Shown piece by piece: positions 12,060-22,058 of a stretch of DNA of 64,000 nucleotides. The position numbers were made by a program, and so were the translations under genes. Origin of the DNA: Palaemon carinicauda. Lineage: Eukaryota > Arthropoda > Malacostraca > Decapoda > Palaemonidae. The stretch spans positions 50,158,096 through 50,222,095 of the forward strand of contig NC_090746.1 in NCBI RefSeq assembly GCF_036898095.1, in the 5' to 3' direction. Numbering within the stretch: position 1 is the stretch's first letter; every line of letters begins with the position of its first letter. Below the pieces are notes generated by a model. That model saw only the letters and a program-made list of their open reading frames with translations, did not search any database and was not told where the DNA came from.

Positions 12060-13640
12060 AAGTGTTACAGTGTTGCGTCCGAGGGTTCGTCTGTTCGTGC
12101 CTGTCGTTCACCTAGTCCGGGACCTCTTGCATGCTCCCAAGCCCAGGGGAGAAGTAATGTCAAATGACTTATGGGTTCGAGAGGCCTTGATCAACGAACA
12201 GACGTTTTCCCTCTATGGTATCGGGTGTATCTTACCAAGATCTCCCCTACCATAAGACGAGAGAGACATTGTTTCTCCTCGTCATCCGAAGGCTTTTCGC
12301 ATAAGAAACCTGTCACAAGGTTTCGAAGCCCTTAAGCGAAAGTCAGTCCTTTCAGGACAGGTCCAGCGTCCTGGTTACAACCATTAGGACAGCTCTGACC
12401 CTATGCAGTCATCGGATAACTGCTCGCCGCCTAACAAAAGCGTAACACAGACTCCGAGAGAGTTTTTTTGTTGGCAAAGTGTTGCGGTCACAGACGTTAC
12501 CCTCGTCTCTTACCACAACCATTTCCGTTGATCCTTAATGGGTTGTATGGCAAGACATGCAGTATATGCTTGCCTCCCTTATGGAAGACTATTCTGCCGA
12601 TTAGTCCGTTGAGTCTAGCCGTTTATCTCATCGATATCCTGGCTTTCAGCCAACCTAACGTTCCTTTGTGCTTACTGTTGACGTTGGCGTAGCTTAGTCA
12701 CGTCAGTCAGGTTGTTTAGAACCACACTCGATGCGGTCTCGTGTGGTTTTTCAGCCGCATTTGGACGTTAGGCCACTTGCTGATGCTCCTGTTGACGTTC
12801 AAGACGTTCACTAACAATCGGAGTTGACTTGTTTTGACGCTATGCGTCAACCTCCGCATTCTAGAGTTGTTTTGACTGCTCAGTCTAGGCAGTCAAAGCA
12901 GTCTCGAGTGGACGCTGTGCGTCCTCACGCACCTGTTGTGGTTGACAGTTCACAGACTGTCAAGCAGTTACATGACGTTGCGTTCTGGTCCGCTACTAAT
13001 GCACCAGTGAGTGTGGACTCTGCTTGTAAAGCATTGCCACCACGGTAGGTCTCTCCCTTGCTTGAGACTCAGCTTTTATCGGACAAGGTTCCTGTAGATG
13101 AGGAAGTTGCTGTTCCCCCTCCTACTGATATTCCCTTGAGGACTCTGTCAGATGGAGAGGAGCCTAAAGCTGCTTAGCCCCCTATGGACTTTAATTAAAT
13201 CATGATGATTTTTTTTAAGGATCTTTGTCCGGATCTTTTTGTAACTGCTGCTCCTCGTTCGCCTAAACGTCAGAGCTTACACTAGGCCTAGCTACTTCGA
13301 AGCCGGTGTTTTTAAGCTAGTGCTCTCTCGCTCTCCTAGAGAGCTTTACGTTGGCTAGGCGACTGGTTTTTCACCAGGAGGAGTTTGGGGGATACAGCCT
13401 TTGCTTTCCCTTCTTTTAATCTGGTTTATAGAGCGAGAGTCTGATATGACACGAGAGAAGTTCTCGGCTTGGGAGTTCATGCCTCTGCCCAGATAGACTT
13501 CTCAATTCTCGTAGACTCTCCCTGGCGCCTGGCCAGGAGACGCTCCAAGTTTTTTTACAGGTCAACTTCACAGCTGTTTTTGAGCCTTTGAAGTTTTGTT
13601 GTACAATTATGTCATGCATAACAAGGCTTTCAGGGATGGT
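12060..13640 (+). pseudogene. gag-like region of C, first copy
   Basis: It aligns with the open gag of D (41374-42510) but is broken by many stops. The part 12824-13190 still shows the Val-Asp-rich repeats (VDAVRPHAPVVVDSSQTVKQLHD) in pieces. The part 13200-13640 corresponds to the second gag segment of D (42511-42950) with the ESLVMHDII-type end. Many stops and frame changes make it nonfunctional. Confidence 0.65.
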
Positions 13641-13649
13641 AAACGGTAC

Positions 13650-14272
13650 CGCCTCAGTCGCTAACCCCGTCTGTTGCCGCACCTGCTCCCGTAGACCCTA
13701 AATGGGCTTTGCTGCAAGACATGCAGTCTAAGCTTGCGTCCTTGCTAGAGGACTTTAATGCGGAGAAGGTTGCTACCGAACCTTCTGGCCAACAACCTTC
13801 CAACCGGTCGGTTGTGCGCCCTGTTGACGCTGAGGTACCTACTCGCGTCTGCCAGTTGAGGTGGTTCTTCCACCGATGCGACCCAGTGTGGGTTGCCAGC
13901 CGCACGTTGACGTTAAGCGACGCTCGGAGGTGGTTGTTGACGTTCAGGACGTTCAACAACCAGCAGAGGTGACTTGTTTTGACGCAGTGCGTCAACCTCA
14001 GCAACCCGGTAGGGTGTTGACTGCACAACCCAGACGGTCTAGACAGTCTCGGGTTGACGCTGTGCTTCCTCGCGCACCCATGGTTGTTGACAGTTCACAG
14101 ACTGTGCAGCAGTTCCATGATGTTGCGTCCGGCTCCGTCACGCATGCACCAGTGCGACCGGACTCAGCGAGCCAGACGTTGCCCACTCCGTTGCCGTTTC
14201 CTCATCAGTTTTCGGATGAGGAACCCTCTGATGAGGACGTTGCTGAACAACAAGACGATCAGCCCCCAGAAT
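13650..14272 (+). pseudogene. gag-like region of C, second copy
   Basis: This segment repeats the middle and end of the gag that is already present at about 12500-13190, but it is a different sequence variant and better preserved (13861-14274 open). It contains the repeats VDVQDVQQPAEVTCFDAV and SRQSRVDAVLPRAP and an acidic end, DEEPSDEDVAEQQDD. The order gag, gag', RNase H is not expected for a DIRS element. It suggests recombination or template switching between two related copies. Confidence 0.65.
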
Positions 14273-14300
14273 AGATCAAGCCCTGCTATCCATCCAGAAG

Positions 14301-15509
14301 ATGCTGAAGAAGGAACGCTGCTCAGTCAGGCTGTGGATGAGTCTGGTAGGGACGCTGTCATCCGTGGAACAATTTGTGTCACTAGGAAGACTACACCTCC
14401 GTCCTCTTCAATACCATCTAGCTTTTCACTGGAAAAAGGACAAGACGCTAGAAGCGGTCTCGATCCCGGTTTCCGAAAAGATAAAGTCTTGTCTGACTTG
14501 GTGGAAGGACAATATCAACCTAAGAGAGGGTCTTCCCCTGGCTGTTCAGACTCCCAACCACGTTCTCTTCTCGGACGCATCGGACGTGGGCTGGGGCGCG
14601 ACACTAGACGGTCGGGAATGCTCAGGACTGTGGAACTCGAGTCAGAGGAGCATGCATATCAACTGCAAGGAGCTGTTGGCAGTACATCTGGCCTTGAAAA
14701 GCTTCAAGTCTCTCCTTCGAGGCAAAGTGGTGGAAGTTAACTCGGACATCACCACGGCCTTGGCGTACATCTCCAAACAAGGAGGTACCCACTCACTGAC
14801 GTGTACGAGATCGCAAGGGACCTGCTCATCTGGTCAAAAGGTCAAGACATCTCCCTAGTAACGAGGTTCATCCAAGGCGACTTGAACGTCATAGCAGATT
14901 GTCTCAGTCGGAAAGGGCAAGTAATTCCAACCGAATGGACCCTCCACAAGGATGTGTGCAAGAGACTTTGGGCCACTTGGGGTAAAACCATCCATAGATC
15001 TCTTTGCAACCTCGCTGACCAAGAGGCTTCCAATCTATTGCTCTCCAGTCCCGGACCCAGCAGCAATACATATAGATGCTTTCCTCCTAGATTGGTCACA
15101 TCTGGATCTCTACGCATTCCCACCGTTCAAGATTGTCAACAAGGTACTGCAGAAGTTCGCCTCTCACGAAGGGACAAGGTTGACGTTAGTTGCTTCCCTC
15201 TGGCCCGCGAGAGAATGGTTCACCGAGATACTTCGATGGTTAGTAGACGTTCCCAGTAGTCTTCCTCTAAGGGTAGACCTTCTACGTCAGCCACACGTAA
15301 AGAAGGTACTCCAAAGCCTCCACGCTCTTCGTCTGACTGCCTTCAGACTATCGAAAGACTCTCGAGAGCTAGAGGCTTTTCGAAGGAAGCAGCCAGTGCG
15401 ATTGCTAGAGCAAGGAGAGCGTCTTCCATTAGAGTCTACCAATCGAAGTGGGAAGTCTTCCGAGACTGGTGCAAGTCAGTTTCTGTATCCTCGACCAGTA
15501 CCTCTGTAG
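14301..15509 (+). pseudogene. RNase H and methyltransferase-like region of C
   Basis: The frame opens just after the second gag segment with a short remnant of the RT thumb (VGTLSSVEQFVSLGRLHLRPLQ, in pieces). RNase H follows: HVLFSDASDVGWGATLDG, INCKELLAVHLALKSF, and VNSDITTALAYI, where the usual DNTTA reads DITTA. After a frame change at about 14810 it reads LVTRFIQGDLNVIADCLSR, and from 14952 the methyltransferase-like part: SIDLFATSLTKRLPIYCSPV, then HLDLYAFPPFKIVNKVL. The last part overlaps the YR start in another frame, as in other DIRS elements. Confidence 0.78.
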
Positions 15510-16408
15510 CTCAAATAGCTGTTTTTCTCTTATACCTGAGAAAAGGACGATCCCTTTCAGCTCCCACTATCAAGGGCTACAGAAGCATGTTGGCATCGGT
15601 CTTCCGGCATAGAGGCTTAGATCTTTCCAAACATAAAGATCTGCAAGACCTCCTTAAGTCTTTTGAGACCACCAAGGAGCGTCGTTTGGCTACCCCTGGA
15701 TGGAATTTAGACGTGGTACTAAGATTCTTCATGTCAGACAGGTTGGAGCCGTTACAATCAGCCTCCCTGAAAGATCTCACTCTTAAGACACTTTTCCTGG
15801 TATGCTTAGCCTCGGCTAAAAGAGTCAGTGAGATTAATGCCTTCAGCAAGAACATCGGATTTTCGTCAGAAAAAGCCACATGTTCGCTACAACTTGGTTT
15901 TCTAGCCAAAAATGAGCTGCCTTCTCGGCCTTGGCCTAAATCTTTCGATATCCCCAGCTTATCGGAGATCGTAGACAATGAACTAGAAAGAGTCTTATGC
16001 CCTGTTAGAGCTCTTAAGTTCTATTTAAAGCGTACTAAACCTTTACAAGGCCAATCTGAAGCTTTATGGTGTTCAGTTAAGAAACCATCCTTGCCTATGT
16101 CAAAGAATGCTTGGTCAGACTTTATCAGATTGTTAATACGAGAAGCTCATTGACATCTGAGTGAGGAAGACCGAACTTTGCTTAAGGTGAAGACGCACGA
16201 AGTTAGAGCTGTAACAACTTCCGTGGCCTTTAAGCAAAATATATCTCTGCAAAGTATAATGGACGCAACCTATTGGAGAAGCAAGTCAGTGTTTGCGTCA
16301 TTTTACTTGAAAGATGTCCAGTCTCTTTACAAGAACTGCTACACACTGGGACCATTCGTAGCAGCGAGTGCAGTAGTGGGTGAGGGCTCAACCACTACAA
16401 TTCCCTAA
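15300..16408 (+). pseudogene. Tyrosine recombinase of C, one in-frame stop
   Basis: One frame is open from about 15300 to 16408 except for a single TGA at 16151-16153. The N-terminal part has RVYQSKWEVFRDWCKS and APTIKGYRSMLASVFRHRG. The catalytic residues are Arg in CLASAKRVSEINAF, the box LCPVRALKFYL, HxxR in THEVRAVTTS and Tyr in FASFYLKD. The stop lies between the first Arg and HxxR, about 20 codons before HEVR. The C-terminal YTLGPFVAASAVVGEG is conserved in C, D and E. It is the integrase of the element and the best preserved YR in the window together with that of D. Confidence 0.85.
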
Positions 16409-16935
16409 TTCCTTATCCTTTTAATTTGTCTCTTGAAATGTTGTTTTTTTATGGGTTGTCCGGAAGGCTAAGAAGCCTTTCGCATCCTGGTTGATTTGGC
16501 GGGTGGTCAAAGTCATTTCTTGAGAGCGCCTAAATTAGGGGTTTGATGAGGTCCTGTTGTATGGGTTGCAACCCTTGATACTTCAGATCCTAGGGGTCGA
16601 TCAGCATCCTAAGAGGATCGCGAGGCTCCGTAAGGAAGACGTACTTAAAAGGCAGAGTAATTGTTCAAGTCGACTTCCTTACCAGGTACCTATTTATTTT
16701 GTTTTTGTTATTTTGATAACTTCTAAAATGAAATAAAAAACTCTTAGCTCATAAAAGTGTAAACATATATTACTGGTCTCTACCCACCATCCTGGGTGTG
16801 AATCAGCTATATAATCACCGGCTAAGTTAAATATTGAAAAATGTTATTTTGATTATAAAATAAATTTTTGAATATACTTACCCGGTGATTATAGAATAAA
16901 TTTTTGAATATACTTACCCGGTGATTATAAATTAA
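16409..16935 (+). repeat. 3' noncoding region and internal complementary region of C
   Basis: 16409-16800 is noncoding, aligns with D (45523-45905), and includes TCCTTACCAGGTACCTAT near 16676. From about 16803 to 16935 comes the internal complementary region. Its reverse complement reads as the right outer end followed by the left outer end, so it matches the joint of a circular form. Within it the 36-bp unit ending CTTACCCGGTGATTATA is present twice in tandem (about 16862-16932). Confidence 0.8.
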
Positions 16936-16977
16936 ATGACCCTCCCTTCCTCCCCAATAGAGACGCAGTGGGACGAG

Positions 16978-17177
16978 GAGAAAATTGAGTCTTTGTTTAC
17001 ATTGAGAGCTGGGTATCTGGTCGACAGATGGCGCTGTTGGGCACACCCGCAACCTGTGTAGCGATCGCTGGCGAGTTTTTCCGTAGAGTTGTCTGTCGAG
17101 CAACAGAGTTGCAGCTATATAATCACTGGGTAAGTATATTCAAAAATTTATTTTATAATCAAAATAACATTTTTCAT
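16978..17177 (+). repeat. Right inverted terminal repeat of C
   Basis: Reverse complement of the left repeat (10674-10834), ending in GGGTAAGTATATTC and then an AT-rich outer tail to about 17177. The outer tail is not present at the left end but is present, inverted, in the internal complementary region. Confidence 0.85.
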
Positions 17178-17490
17178 AGAAAGTTCTTCCAAACAGTTGC
17201 CTTAATATTATTATCAGATTTGCTTCCCTCTATTTTATGTATATTTTTTGGTCATCTATAGCAACCATGTATGTGGCAGAAAGCTGGGTATTATCTTTTA
17301 GTTTCTTAGAAAATGAACCTAACCCGATTTGTCTTGTTTTATTTATTTTACAGACATATTACATTGCATGTTTAGCCATACTGTTATGTTTGATACTGTA
17401 ATATCAAAATGTACATGAACATTTATATTTTTAAAAGGTGATTTAGCATGATTCCATATTAGCAAAAATTTTTTTTCATATATTTTTCAG

Positions 17491-17597
17491 GCCATTTTCA
17501 CTGTTACTGGCAAAGACATCACTGTCTTTTGTGATCAGTGGGTACGACAGGGAGGACATGCTAAATTTAACATGAAATTTCTCTTCAATCGTAAAAG
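17491..17597 (+). CDS. TAF2: TAF2 internal exon (first in window)
   Basis: A 107-nt exon bounded by TATTTTTCAG before and GTAAGA after. It reads in phase 0 as AIFTVTGKDITVFCDQWV followed by RQGGHAKFNMKFLFNRK, and ends with two bases of an Arg codon. This matches the conserved part of TFIID subunit 2 just after the aminopeptidase-like core (a VSGKDIQVFVDQWV-type segment in vertebrate TAF2, from memory). TAF2 is a nuclear TFIID subunit that contacts core promoter (Initiator) DNA. The preceding exon is not in the window, so the upstream intron exceeds 17 kb. Confidence 0.9.
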
Positions 17598-17839
17598 GTA
17601 AGATTTTAACTCGTAGATCTTGATCTCTAACATCTTGGTAGTCTTGTCATACAGGCTTTAAGTTTTGTGTTTTAGTATTGGGATGCTGAAAATGTCAAAA
17701 GTTTAAAGATGTGGAAACTGAAATTTAAGATACCAAACTTAAGTACCAAGAAAATATTAGCAAATACTATCATAACCCAGTGGTTTGTGGTAACAGCTGA
17801 AATACATTTAACTAAGTTTTTATTAGAATTTATGAGGAA
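17598..17839 (+). other. TAF2: Start of the 1.97-kb TAF2 intron
   Basis: The intron runs 17598-19565, from GTAAGA to TTTTACTAG. Its first 240 bases show nothing recognisable. The rest is occupied mainly by a decayed LINE and a TIR element, described separately. Confidence 0.6.
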
Positions 17840-18700
17840 GAATATAAAGAAAGAATAACAAAGGTACATCAAAGAGGAAGAAACCTGTGGCAGGGTCAAG
17901 CAGGGAAAAGAATTGAGATGTATACCAGAAGGGAATGGAGTCTAAAAGTCCTAATGTATCTAGACAAACAATTAGATAGGCACTACTAAAGCTGGGAGGG
18001 TCTTTGAAGTTTATATTGAAGACAATGGCAAATGTATCAAGAATAAGATTGATGTTGGTACCCATCAAGGATCAGCTGAGGCCTTTACTGTTTATCATAG
18101 AAATTGAGTAAACCTCACATGAGGCCCTGGGAACTAATATATTTAAGTGACCTTGTGTTAAGAGCAAAATCTGTGAAATAGCTGTGGAAATGTTTAAAAG
18201 ATTGAAGAAAGGGAGAGGAAGGATCCAATGGAAAAGCAACTAAACAAAATAAAGTTTCTGGTGACTGGAAGAAAAGTGTCTTCATTATGGTAAACACTGT
18301 TATATACAGCACTGTGTTGCCGAAAGAGTTGCGCAGGATTGGAAAATTTACATGTAGATTTTTTATGCCTTGAATGTATTACAAGATTAAAAGGAAGAAA
18401 AATCAAATGTAGAACCATGCAGTGGTAGATAGTCAAGTTGTAGAAGAAACGGAATACTTGTATGCTTTTTAACGTGGGGACGCACTAGAACTGTAAGTAG
18501 GGATTGTGAGGGCATTCAGAGAAATATTAGCTGCAGTCAGGGTGAAATAGAAATAAGTATGGTATTTAATGGCTGGAGAATGAACTGAAATATTTAGAAT
18601 AGCAAATTTTGAAGCTGCAGTTTTGGGAGTACAGTAACCCCAGCAAATCCTGTGAAAAGGACTGTTAGAGATGAGGAGGTAGATTTGCAGGAAGGACACA
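17840..18700 (+). pseudogene. Heavily decayed LINE reverse transcriptase
   Basis: On the + strand, across frames, fragments of a non-LTR RT can be read: VGTHQGSA near 18054-18078 (the usual V-x-x-QGS box), WEL-like residues after it, WKKG-type text near 18190-18230 and a final EEVDLQEGHRTEDNVEY near 18675-18722. Stops are frequent in all frames. It is an old remnant. The identification rests on short motifs only. Confidence 0.5.
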
Positions 18701-18899
18701 GGACAGAGGATAACGTAGAGTATTGATTTTCCATTTAAGCCATTATTTTGAAAACCATTTTTCACTTCCCTTTATTATTTTTCATGTTTTCTCACCTTTC
18801 TAATAACTTTGTGCAGTTTACAGTGTCCTGGTTAATACGACAGATGAATTTTATCGATGATTTTGATGTTAATTTTTATATCTGGTTAAGTCTTGAATC

Positions 18900-19468
18900 T
18901 ACAGTGATGCCTCAGGATACGAAAGTAATCCGTTCAGGATACGGTTTCGTATCCTGATTTTTTCGTATCCTGAGTCGCGTTTTACATGTAAATAGCCTAA
19001 TCTGTTCCAAGCCTTACAAAAAGTCACCTTTTCTTTCATAAACATGCTAAACTGTAGTAATAAACATGCAATGCAGCCATTTCTATCATTCAATAATTAA
19101 CCCAACCGTTAAAAACAGCCTAATCCATTCCAGAAACCACCATGAGATTATTCAATAATGTAGTTATAGCCTAGTTATCCCCTCCAAGCCCTAAGAAAAT
19201 GGTCCATTTTCTTTACTACTGTATAAAAGTTATGGTACTGTATGTAAAGCATTTGGATCAGTGAAGGTGTATTGTTACCTGTACACCTAAATTAAGGGTT
19301 GATACCCTGAAAAAAAAGGTACTGTACTCTCGGCGACGAGTTTGGATCTCGTAAGCTTTTCGTATCCTGAAAATTTTTTCGTATACTGGGGCATAAAAAT
19401 CTTTGTATCGCTTTTCGTATCCTGAATTCTTCGTAAGCAGAAAGTTTCGTATCCAGAGGTATCACATT
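18900..19468. mobile_element. TIR element (MITE-like), about 0.57 kb
   Basis: The ends are imperfect inverted repeats: CAGTGATGCCTCAGGATACG at 18902 and its complement near 19446-19466 (GTATCCAGAGGTATCACA). The motif CAGGATACG and its complement occurs several more times inside both ends (18925-18980, 19360-19455), giving a hairpin-prone structure. A TA precedes the left end. There is no transposase ORF. It is probably a non-autonomous Tc1/mariner- or pogo-type element. Confidence 0.65.
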
Positions 19469-19565
19469 TAAATACTTAGTCCTTTTTTGCTTTTTTATAT
19501 GCTTCATCTCATCAGATCATATCTATACATGATGCATAATGGATATAAATTATTTGTTTTACTAG

Positions 19566-19698
19566 AAACATTGTTGAGATGACTATTGAGCAAGGATACA
19601 TTGGGGAACTAGGAATTCGCCGATACGTAGGACCGTTGGTTGTATGGATCCAGGAATTAGATGGTACCTTCAAGCATACACTTCAGATTGAACATCAA
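19566..19698 (+). CDS. TAF2: TAF2 internal exon (second in window)
   Basis: A 133-nt exon between TTTTACTAG and GTAAGA. Its first base completes the Arg codon left open by the previous exon, giving NRKR at the joint. It then reads NIVEMTIEQGYIGELGIRR, then YVGPLVVWIQELDGTFKH and TLQIEHQ, ending in phase 0. The YVGPL and QELDG-F-HTLQIE stretches are strongly conserved in animal TAF2. The exon is free of stops. Confidence 0.92.
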
Positions 19699-19980
19699 GT
19701 AAGAATTTCTGTTCCACTATTATGTTAATTGTTTTGATATAGTGCCTTAATCTTTCAGGCATTTAACATCTCCAATAAGGACAGTTTTGTCCTATTGCTG
19801 TTATGTTTGAAAGCTACAGAATAAGAGATTGGTATTACTCAAAGTAATTTGCTAATGAGATTATATGATATTAATATGAATTACTGGTATGTAAATTGAG
19901 AACTTGAGGCTAGTTTTTTTTATTATATAATTTCCCATACTAATTGTTGACACACCAAGTGCACAGAGTTATGAATATGA

Positions 19981-20060
19981 ACCGATTGTTTTTGTAAATG
20001 TGCAGAGAGTATGGATATAAACTGATTATTTTTGTAAATGTGCAGAGAGTATGGATATAG
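19981..20060 (+). repeat. 40-bp tandem duplication in TAF2 intron
   Basis: Two near-identical 40-bp units (19981-20020 and 20021-20060), each with TTTTTGTAAATGTGCAGAGA. A more diverged partial unit lies just upstream (about 19957-19980). Confidence 0.75.
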
Positions 20061-20415
20061 TTAGATTAGCTAAATCTATGCCATGTTACATCTTAGCATG
20101 GCAAGCATTAGTCACCTAATAGCTGAAATATCTATAATCATATACTGTAGATATGTGAAGCTATTTGATCTAAACCTATGATTTGAAACCCATAACTTAT
20201 TATTACACAATTTTTTACCACAAAACCTCTCTAAACGGAAAAGAATGTCGGTTCCCAACATATGAGTAGTTTTTGCAGATACCAAATCTCCTTTGAAAGC
20301 AATTACTGTATACACACTTCCTTGAAAGGACTTGTCAAAGACCTATGACCGGGGATTTATCTTTTCATATTCTTTTAATTTTTCTTACCTTTATTTATCC
20401 TCATCTTCAATACAT

Positions 20416-20619
20416 CCAAGCTATGACTAGGGAGGGCTAAGTAATGGTTGCTGATGACTCATCATGTAATCCGATAGGCTCCCTCAAATCCTCCATCCTT
20501 AGCTCACAAGTATGGTGAAGTTGCTGATACTACAAGGAACTATCAAGCTTGACAGGGACTCAAACCCTAGTTCGGCAGTTTGCTAGGCAGGGACGTTTCC
20601 AGTAGGCTACTACAACCCT
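20416..20619 (-). mobile_element. tRNA-derived SINE
   Basis: On the - strand it starts with GGGTTGTAGTAGCCTACTGG, which contains an A-box-like TAGCCTACTGG (complement of 20599-20609). A B-box-like GGTTTGAGTCC follows (complement of 20556-20566). The body then reads AGCTAAGGATGGAGGATTTG and AGCCCTCCCTAGTCATAGC. I know closely similar sequences as a SINE common in decapod introns and UTRs; this is from memory. It is a Pol III-type retroposon, mobilised by a LINE partner, and not a functional tRNA. Confidence 0.75.
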
Positions 20620-21591
20620 AAAGAATTTTTCGTTTATATGAAAATAGTTCTTATTCATGACCAGTATTACCATTATATTTTGTTTTATGGTGTAGGTAAT
20701 TTCTTCTTAATATATAGCTCACAGAAATAGTCAAGATAGTTAGCACATTAAATTTTTTCAACCAGTATACATTACCTTCTTAAGTCATATAGAGCATTGT
20801 CATGTAAGGAAGATTGTTATAAATTTGGTATGCACTTTAGCGACATCTGTTCACTTTATCCGAACAGTTTCCATTTTAGTTTTAATGTTTTAAGTTTAGT
20901 TTGGTTTAATTTTTAAATCTTCACATTTGCATATTGCTTGCTTTCTGTAGGCAGCTGCCAATTCACATATTCTTGCGAAATAGTGATAGGTATTTATATT
21001 GTTACTCTCGCTCATTATTGACTAAGGATACTGGTAATAAATGGCAACATAGATATCCAGACTTGCAAGTTAAGCCTTTTAATGCCTAATATTTTATGCT
21101 TCTTGAGAGGAAACTAGCTTACTCCAAGTTCATTATCATTTTTTTGTGTTCTCATCTCAATGTGTATCCTCTAGTAATGTTACTTCACTTTCCCAGTGAT
21201 TTTTCTGGTTTTTATTAAAAAATAACTAACATATTTTTAATACAAGCCCAGGTAGTCATATTCTTAGTGCTCACCTCCCATCTCTGCCCATTTTTCAGTT
21301 ACATACTATCTACACAGCTTATAAGATACAATAGTTATTAAAGAAATGTCAGAGTCCAAGTAGTGTCAGTTTTTTGGAACAGAGTTTTATTTGCTTACAA
21401 AATTCTATGAGTCAAAGGATTGCAGCCCATGATTGTGAAATCAATATCGACTTATATGAAAAAATTTGTTTTATGATATAGAAATTAGTTTTTGTGGTGA
21501 TAAAACTTGTAATATTTCTGTCTTCCATAAGATTATGCAAGAAATAAAAGTTATTGGCCTGCATGTAGTAATGTACAATTTATTTTTTCAG
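20620..21591 (+). other. TAF2: Rest of the 1.89-kb TAF2 intron
   Basis: AT-rich intronic sequence without recognised features, ending in the acceptor TTTATTTTTTCAG at 21591. Confidence 0.6.
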
Positions 21592-21698
21592 CTCTCAAAA
21601 AAGGAAATTGTATGCCATTCAAAGTCTCGTAGAAACAAGAAAAAGAAAATTCCATTGTGCACAGGAGAGGAAGTTGATATGGATTTAAGTCATCTAGA
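21592..21698 (+). CDS. TAF2: TAF2 internal exon (third in window)
   Basis: A 107-nt exon between TTTTTTCAG and GTAAGT. It starts in phase 0 and reads LSKKEIVCHSKSRRNKKKKI then PLCTGEEVDMDLSHL, ending with two bases of an Asp codon. The CHSKSRRNKKKKIPL and GEEVDMDLS stretches are nearly invariant in animal TAF2. Only 22 bp of intron separate the donor site from the left end of DIRS-like element E. Confidence 0.93.
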
Positions 21699-21720
21699 GT
21701 AAGTTTGTATCGCATTAAGT

Positions 21721-21899
21721 TTTTATGAATAGTACTTACCTGGCAGTTATATATATATATAGCTTAGTCTCTAACTTTCGGTAGAATTTATTAAAAAATC
21801 GCGGCAACCGCCTTGTGGTGGTTGTGCGGTTAGGTGGTTAACAACCCTTACAGGGTGGTACTTGGAATCATTCCCATTTCCTGTTCCTCAGATCATCTC
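21721..21899 (+). repeat. Left inverted terminal repeat of E
   Basis: It contains GAATAGTACTTACCTGGCAG and CGCGGCAACCGCCTTGTGGT. It is the reverse complement of 28242-28440 from the CCTGGCAGTTATATATA block inward to GATCATCT. Confidence 0.85.
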
Positions 21900-22058
21900 T
21901 GCCGGCCGGATCGACAACATCGTTGGTCCGCCATTAAGAGTTTTTTCGAATCGCTTTCCCTACATCGCTGTTTTGGACTTCGTTTGGTGAAGTACACTGA
22001 TTTGGGGATTTGGCAGTCGTGTTTTTTTATTATTATTGTACTATTTGCTTTGTTTATC

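Larger units (their letters stand above)
10661..17177 (+). mobile_element. DIRS-like YR retrotransposon C, without RT
   Basis: A 6.5-kb element with both inverted terminal repeats (10661-10834 and 16978-17177) and an internal complementary region (16803-16935). The outer ends share ATTTTTCA (about 10660-10668 and 17169-17176), which would overlap in a circular junction. Coding content is gag, a second gag segment, RNase H, methyltransferase-like and YR. The reverse transcriptase is missing. It is closely related to element D. Confidence 0.88.

Noticed and set aside
16151..16153. Programmed stop readthrough in YR
   Set aside because: The stop is TGA in C and TAG at another codon in D, and other copies differ, so independent decay is simpler.
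15300..16408. Crypton or bacteriophage-type integrase
   Set aside because: The YR follows DIRS RNase H and methyltransferase-like domains and is bounded by DIRS terminal repeats.
20540..20619. Functional tRNA gene
   Set aside because: A- and B-box-like motifs exist but no cloverleaf with anticodon stem can be drawn, and a long SINE body follows.
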